The notes beneath the pieces were generated by a model. That model did no database searches. It saw nothing but the letters and a program-made list of their open reading frames with translations, and was not told the origin of the DNA. A stretch of 64,000 nucleotides of DNA from Xenopus tropicalis (lineage: Eukaryota > Chordata > Amphibia > Anura > Pipidae): positions 58,652,048 to 58,716,047 of the forward strand of contig NC_030685.2 in NCBI RefSeq assembly GCF_000004195.4, given 5' to 3'. The position numbers were made by a program, and so were the translations under genes. Every line of letters starts with the position of its first letter. The first letter of the stretch is position 1. Shown piece by piece: positions 61,501-64,000 of this stretch.

Positions 61501-63363
61501 ATTTAGTTTTTAAGAGATAAAAACACTGAAAGAAGCATTACACGGGAAGCACAGAGAGCCAGAGAAATTAAAGAACTACTGCAATGGAATATTGCAATCT
61601 TAACTAGAAGAGCATATTGATTGGCTTACTGCATGTGTTGGACACCACAGATTAATTAAGCTAGAAAGCAGGGAGTCAGCAGCTGGAGTTGCAGCTTTCC
61701 TAGATTTGGCCAGGGCCAAATATTAAAGATGAAAAAAAAAGGGTCCATCTATAATAAACATTTTGTAGATGACAGCCACTTGAGTATCCTGGATCAAAAA
61801 ATTGAAGTGAAGTATTTAGTATTAATGGTATGAATAAACATATTCTAACATACTTGTAACTGCAGTTTCAACCAGAGGCTCGCTCTCGCCATTTTCACCT
61901 TGTGAGTATATGCTCACCACATACTCCACAGCTGGTTGCAGGCCCACAATCGTCACTTCAGTTTGATCTATGGGAGAACAACATAATGAACCAATACTGG
62001 CAAAGGGACAGATGAAAACATATGAAAATGGAGTCAAGTTTTCTTACGAAATGAAGATTAAATGTATTCAGGAAAAGTACCTGGAGAAACGACCTGGGAA
62101 AAGGTTTCTCCTTGGCCACTTTTTGGGACACTAGTGACCCTGTAACCAGTGACTGGGCCTGGAGGAGGAGACCATTTGACATGAATGCTGTGATCCTGGA
62201 TATCTGTGACAGCCATGTCAGTTGGTTGGTCAACATCTGCAAATATTTAGAAAGAAACAGCAGTGAGTGCTTTTGTCATTTTGTTGATTGAGGAAAGCCA
62301 GAATAGGGTCCCTCTATTCCCTGGGTGCCAAAAACAACTGGATTAATTTACTGGTGGCACAAACAAACAGCTTCATGTTGACATTTAATTATGCCTAAAA
62401 TAAAAAGACATTTGATAAGGCAGTAATTTTACCTGTCATGTGAACAATGGTAAGTGGTTTGCTAGAGGCAGGACTATCCCCTCGCCCAGTCACTGCATAA
62501 ACAGTGATGGTGTAGCTTACTCCTGGATTTAACCCTCTGATGGTTGCAGTGTTGGATGTTCCTGGAACTGTAAACTCCTTCTCTGGACCATGACCTCCTA
62601 CAAGGGAATTGAAGAAAAAAAAAATGTAAATTATAGAATGCATAAATAGTCCGTGCCTCTGACCGTCCCCAAGTCCGACTGCCTATTAACAAATTGAATA
62701 CAAGGAGAGGCTACCTTATATTAGAGTTATTTTATAAAGAAATCCTATTACCTGCCGAATTAAATTGTTAAACACCACATGAAGATATACGTGCATTTTA
62801 TACCAAATTGATCAAGTTTCAGTCTTGATTGAAAAATGCAAGCTAATTAGTGCGTAGCAATAGTAACAATAAGTTCCTGCCTTACCTGTCTGGGAATGGG
62901 TGATCCTGTAGTAACGTACATTCACTGAAGGTGCTTCCCAAGAGATGGTGAGTGTGTTAGGAGAGGAGGAGGTCACTTCCAAATCAGTTGGGACATCAGA
63001 TACTATGTGACAGAAAGAAAGGTTATTAACAGAGGAAGAACATTCTCAAATGGTTATGAAGAGAAGGTTACTTTCAGCTCAAAAATAATTTACCAGTGGC
63101 TTGCTGTCCAGAAAGTGGCAAACTCTCCTGTTGACCATTGAATGCAATGATACTGACAATGTATTCTGAACCTGGAATGAGGTGGGTAAGGGTAATAGAG
63201 TTCCGGGATGGAGGTACCCGCTCCTCCTTGGGTCGCCCAGCTCCACTTTCTAACTGGTACCGAATTCTGTAGCCAGTGATAGGGGCACGTGGAGCAATCC
63301 AGTGCACAGTAAATGAATTGGGAGTAATTTCAGAAAAGTCAATGCCAGTTGGAGAGTCCAAGT
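52446..63363 (-). CDS. fn1: FN1, fibronectin, 3' half (III-9 to C-terminus), 19 exons, 5' part outside window
   Basis: Exons in transcript order: 63094-63363, 62886-63002, 62433-62597, 62081-62236, 61854-61967, 60329-60598, 59547-59734, 59350-59437, 58371-58547, 58184-58273, 57850-58029, 57578-57667, 55339-55817, 55036-55174, 54653-54820, 54219-54344, 53877-53983, 52716-52817, 52446-52520. All are GT-AG and in frame across every join (3101 nt, entering in phase 1). The product is a secreted dimeric glycoprotein that builds extracellular matrix fibrils and binds integrins, heparin and fibrin. Module order is III-9, III-10 (RGD), III-11, EDA, III-12, III-13, III-14, V, III-15, I-10, I-11, I-12 and tail. 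Two alternative regions (EDA and V) lie here; EDB would be upstream. The missing 5' part lies beyond 64000. Confidence 0.96.
52716..53983 (-). CDS. fn1: FN1 exons for type I repeat 12 and linker
   Basis: Exons 53877-53983 (107 nt, '[20 protein letters not shown]', '[15 protein letters not shown]') and 52716-52817 (102 nt, '[20 protein letters not shown]'). The repeat is split by an intron before GWRC, as in mammals. After the cysteine module the linker diverges quickly. Confidence 0.93.
54219..54344 (-). CDS. fn1: FN1 exon for type I repeat 11
   Basis: 126 nt, phase 1-1: '[20 protein letters not shown]' and '[20 protein letters not shown]', nearly identical to the mammalian repeat. Confidence 0.94.
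54653..54820 (-). CDS. fn1: FN1 exon for type I repeat 10
   Basis: 168 nt, phase 1-1. It shows the four-cysteine finger pattern: '[20 protein letters not shown]', then '[14 protein letters not shown]'. Type I repeats 10-12 form the C-terminal fibrin-binding region. Confidence 0.93.
55036..55174 (-). CDS. fn1: FN1 second exon of repeat III-15
   Basis: 139 nt, phase 0-1, encoding '[20 protein letters not shown]' and '[20 protein letters not shown]'. It matches the III-15 end of mammals and leads into the linker before the type I repeats. Confidence 0.92.
55339..55817 (-). CDS. fn1: FN1 V (IIICS) region plus first part of III-15, one exon
   Basis: A 479-nt exon, phase 1-0. It opens '[20 protein letters not shown]': the CS1 segment with the alpha4-beta1 site LDV (codons 55756-55764) intact. 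The CS5 site REDV of human is absent; the corresponding stretch reads '[20 protein letters not shown]', giving an RGD (codons 55498-55506). It then runs through 'YPHG' into III-15 ('[20 protein letters not shown]'). In mammals this exon is subdivided by internal acceptors. Candidate AGs exist here, but usage cannot be judged from sequence. Confidence 0.93.
55818..57577. other. FN1 intron between III-14 and the V exon
   Basis: 1.76 kb of AT-rich intron. No repeat with visible ends and no conserved exon was recognised. It is one of the longer introns of this stretch and precedes an alternatively spliced exon. Confidence 0.6.
57578..58029 (-). CDS. fn1: FN1 exons for repeat III-14
   Basis: Exons 57850-58029 (180 nt) and 57578-57667 (90 nt). 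'[20 protein letters not shown]' retains the PRARI motif known from mammals as part of the heparin/integrin region. The exon ends '...VGRKRT' with a split G, ready to join the V exon as G|AC (Asp). Confidence 0.93.
58184..58547 (-). CDS. fn1: FN1 exons for repeat III-13, main heparin-binding module
   Basis: Exons 58371-58547 (177 nt) and 58184-58273 (90 nt). It begins '[20 protein letters not shown]', keeping the basic PPRR cluster that in mammals is central to heparin binding, and continues '[20 protein letters not shown]'. The second exon reads '[20 protein letters not shown]'. Confidence 0.93.
58673..58937. repeat. TTAA-type MITE in FN1 intron between III-12 and III-13
   Basis: 'gttaaaagagaaggaaaggt' and 'actttccttctcctttaaac' are inverted ends. 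Same family as 20412-21044 and 38609-39115, with TTAA at both borders. Confidence 0.8.
59255..59273. repeat. Homopolymer of 19 C (19 G on the FN1 sense strand)
   Basis: Lies 76-95 nt downstream of the 5' splice site of the second III-12 exon. On the pre-mRNA it is an uninterrupted G run. Confidence 0.9.
59350..59734 (-). CDS. fn1: FN1 exons for repeat III-12
   Basis: Exons 59547-59734 (188 nt, phase 1-0) and 59350-59437 (88 nt, phase 0-1). Conserved blocks are '[18 protein letters not shown]' and '[19 protein letters not shown]'. The phase-0 intron inside the module is at the same place as in mammals (after GLM). Start of the C-terminal heparin-binding region. Confidence 0.93.
60329..60598 (-). 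CDS. fn1: FN1 EDA (EIIIA) exon, alternatively spliced
   Basis: One 270-nt exon, phase 1-1, 90 codons: the exact length of the mammalian EDA exon, which lies between III-11 and III-12 and can be skipped without a frame change. It starts '[20 protein letters not shown]' and ends 'PMIGIQST'. The loop that in mammals reads EDGIHEL (an alpha4/alpha9 integrin site) reads EEGVKEL here. It lies between two large introns (61853-60599 and 60328-59735). Confidence 0.94.
60599..61853. other. FN1 intron upstream of EDA
   Basis: 1.26 kb, AT-rich. No inverted-repeat element or conserved exon was recognised. Confidence 0.55.
61854..62236 (-). CDS. fn1: FN1 exons for repeat III-11
   Basis: Exons 62081-62236 (156 nt) and 61854-61967 (114 nt) encode '[20 protein letters not shown]' at the start and '[20 protein letters not shown]' toward the end. 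The second exon ends in 'aca a|gt', giving a split Asn codon completed by EDA, or by III-12 if EDA is skipped (A|CA, Thr), so both splice forms stay in frame. Confidence 0.93.
62433..63002 (-). CDS. fn1: FN1 exons for repeat III-10, with the RGD cell-binding site
   Basis: Two exons (62886-63002, 117 nt; 62433-62597, 165 nt) encode III-10. The integrin loop '[11 protein letters not shown]' is fully conserved; the RGD codons lie at 62476-62484. The preceding strands 'YTITVYA' are typical of the fold. Together with the synergy loop of III-9 this is the central cell-binding region. Confidence 0.96.
63094..63363 (-). CDS. fn1: FN1 exon for repeat III-9, with PPSRN synergy site
   Basis: A single 270-nt phase 1-1 exon encodes the whole module ('[20 protein letters not shown]' at its start), as in mammals where III-9 is also one exon. 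The integrin alpha5-beta1 synergy loop reads PPSRN rather than the mammalian PHSRN; the key Arg is kept. The acceptor follows a poly-pyrimidine run at 63365-63388. It is the first FN1 exon in the window. Confidence 0.95.
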
Positions 63364-63620
63364 CTATTTGGGGAAAAAAAAAAAAAACAGTATTGAATGA
63401 ATACATACTCTGGTTACTTATATGGGACAGGCACATGGCACATGTTCGCTCTAAGCTGTGCCATTGCACACAACAAATTGTGTTCAGGTCAGAATAGATA
63501 CAAAATTCTTTGTGAGGACCACACTGTTTTTAAAAATGCGCACACAAGTTTAAAATGTGTGCCCAAAGAATTTATTTGCGCACATAGTAATTAGTAATTA
63601 GAGGGAACATTGGGCGCAGG

Positions 63621-64000
63621 CAGGGCCGCCATCAGGGGGGCACAGGGGGGACAGTTGTCCCGGGCCCGGGCGTGTAAAGGGGGCCCGGCCGGGCTCGGTT
63701 ACTGTTATTGCTGGTATCCGCTGTGATGTCCCGAACTCCCTGCTGCGTGTGCGCTTTTATAAGGTTGCGCCCTGTGCGTACTGACGTCACACGCACGGGG
63801 CGCAACCCTATAAAAGCGCACATGTAGCGGCGAGTTCGGGACATCACAGCGGATACCAGCAATAACAGTAACAGAGCCCGGCCGGGCCCCCTTTAAACGC
63901 CCGGGCCCTGGACAACTGTCGCAGGGGAGTAGGAGCCGGAGGATGCTGGCAGTGGGGGGGGGGGGGGGGGAAGAGGACTGGAGGATTCTTGGGGGGGCCT
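63621..64000. mobile_element. hAT-like foldback element in FN1 intron, right end outside window
   Basis: Begins 'cagggccgccatcagggggg' (a CAG terminus). Arms 63650-63785 and 63786-63920 form a roughly 270-bp inverted repeat ('gacagttgtcc' to 'ggacaactgtc') with a TGACGTCA centre (63782-63789) and 'ttttataaggttgcgccc' in the arms. A G run of about 17 follows at 63954. The window ends before the second terminus, so class and borders are provisional. Confidence 0.65.

Overview
The window is vertebrate nuclear DNA, most likely from a clawed frog (Xenopus). Two genes fix this: a complete ATIC gene on the + strand (coding 32349-48248, 16 exons) and the 3' half of fibronectin FN1 on the - strand (coding 63363 down to 52446, 19 exons seen). 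They sit tail to tail, the arrangement known for human 2q35. Frog origin is inferred from the protein divergence and from the repeats: SPIN-type hAT, Harbinger with a Myb-like gene, an L2/CR1 LINE with an ATGTAACT tail, and very many TTAA-flanked MITEs.

Layout. 1-32100 is intergenic, upstream of ATIC, with no host gene that I can support. It is a mosaic of transposon remnants. These include a SPIN-like element (4190-5158) with a giant palindrome and a satellite inside, and a 2.8 kb Harbinger-type element (7850-10668) with a broken two-exon Myb-like gene. There is also an L2/CR1 reverse transcriptase remnant (16303-17222), a MITE carrying nine 52-bp minisatellite units (22383-23246), and a retrovirus-like leader plus gag-like fragment (27730-30660). 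The last is split by two solo LTRs, one of which is split again by a TTAA MITE. 32100-32348 is the GC-rich, TATA-less ATIC promoter. 32349-48320 is ATIC. 48320-51715 separates the two 3' ends. 51715-64000 is FN1, from its poly(A) signal up to the intron in front of repeat III-9.

Function. ATIC encodes the bifunctional enzyme for the last two steps of de novo IMP synthesis; the assembled frame is 589 codons with the catalytic residues of both domains. FN1 encodes the secreted matrix glycoprotein. The window holds III-9 (PPSRN synergy site), III-10 (RGD), III-11, the alternative EDA exon, III-12 to III-14 (heparin region), the V/IIICS exon (LDV site plus an extra RGD), III-15, type I repeats 10-12 and the C-terminal cysteine pair that joins the dimer. 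Apart from sharing a locus, the two genes have no pathway link.

Exon borders were placed by hand from splice signals, reading-frame continuity and recalled mammalian orthologues. No alignment was run. Repeat family names are recognition calls, except where terminal repeats and target-site duplications are visible.
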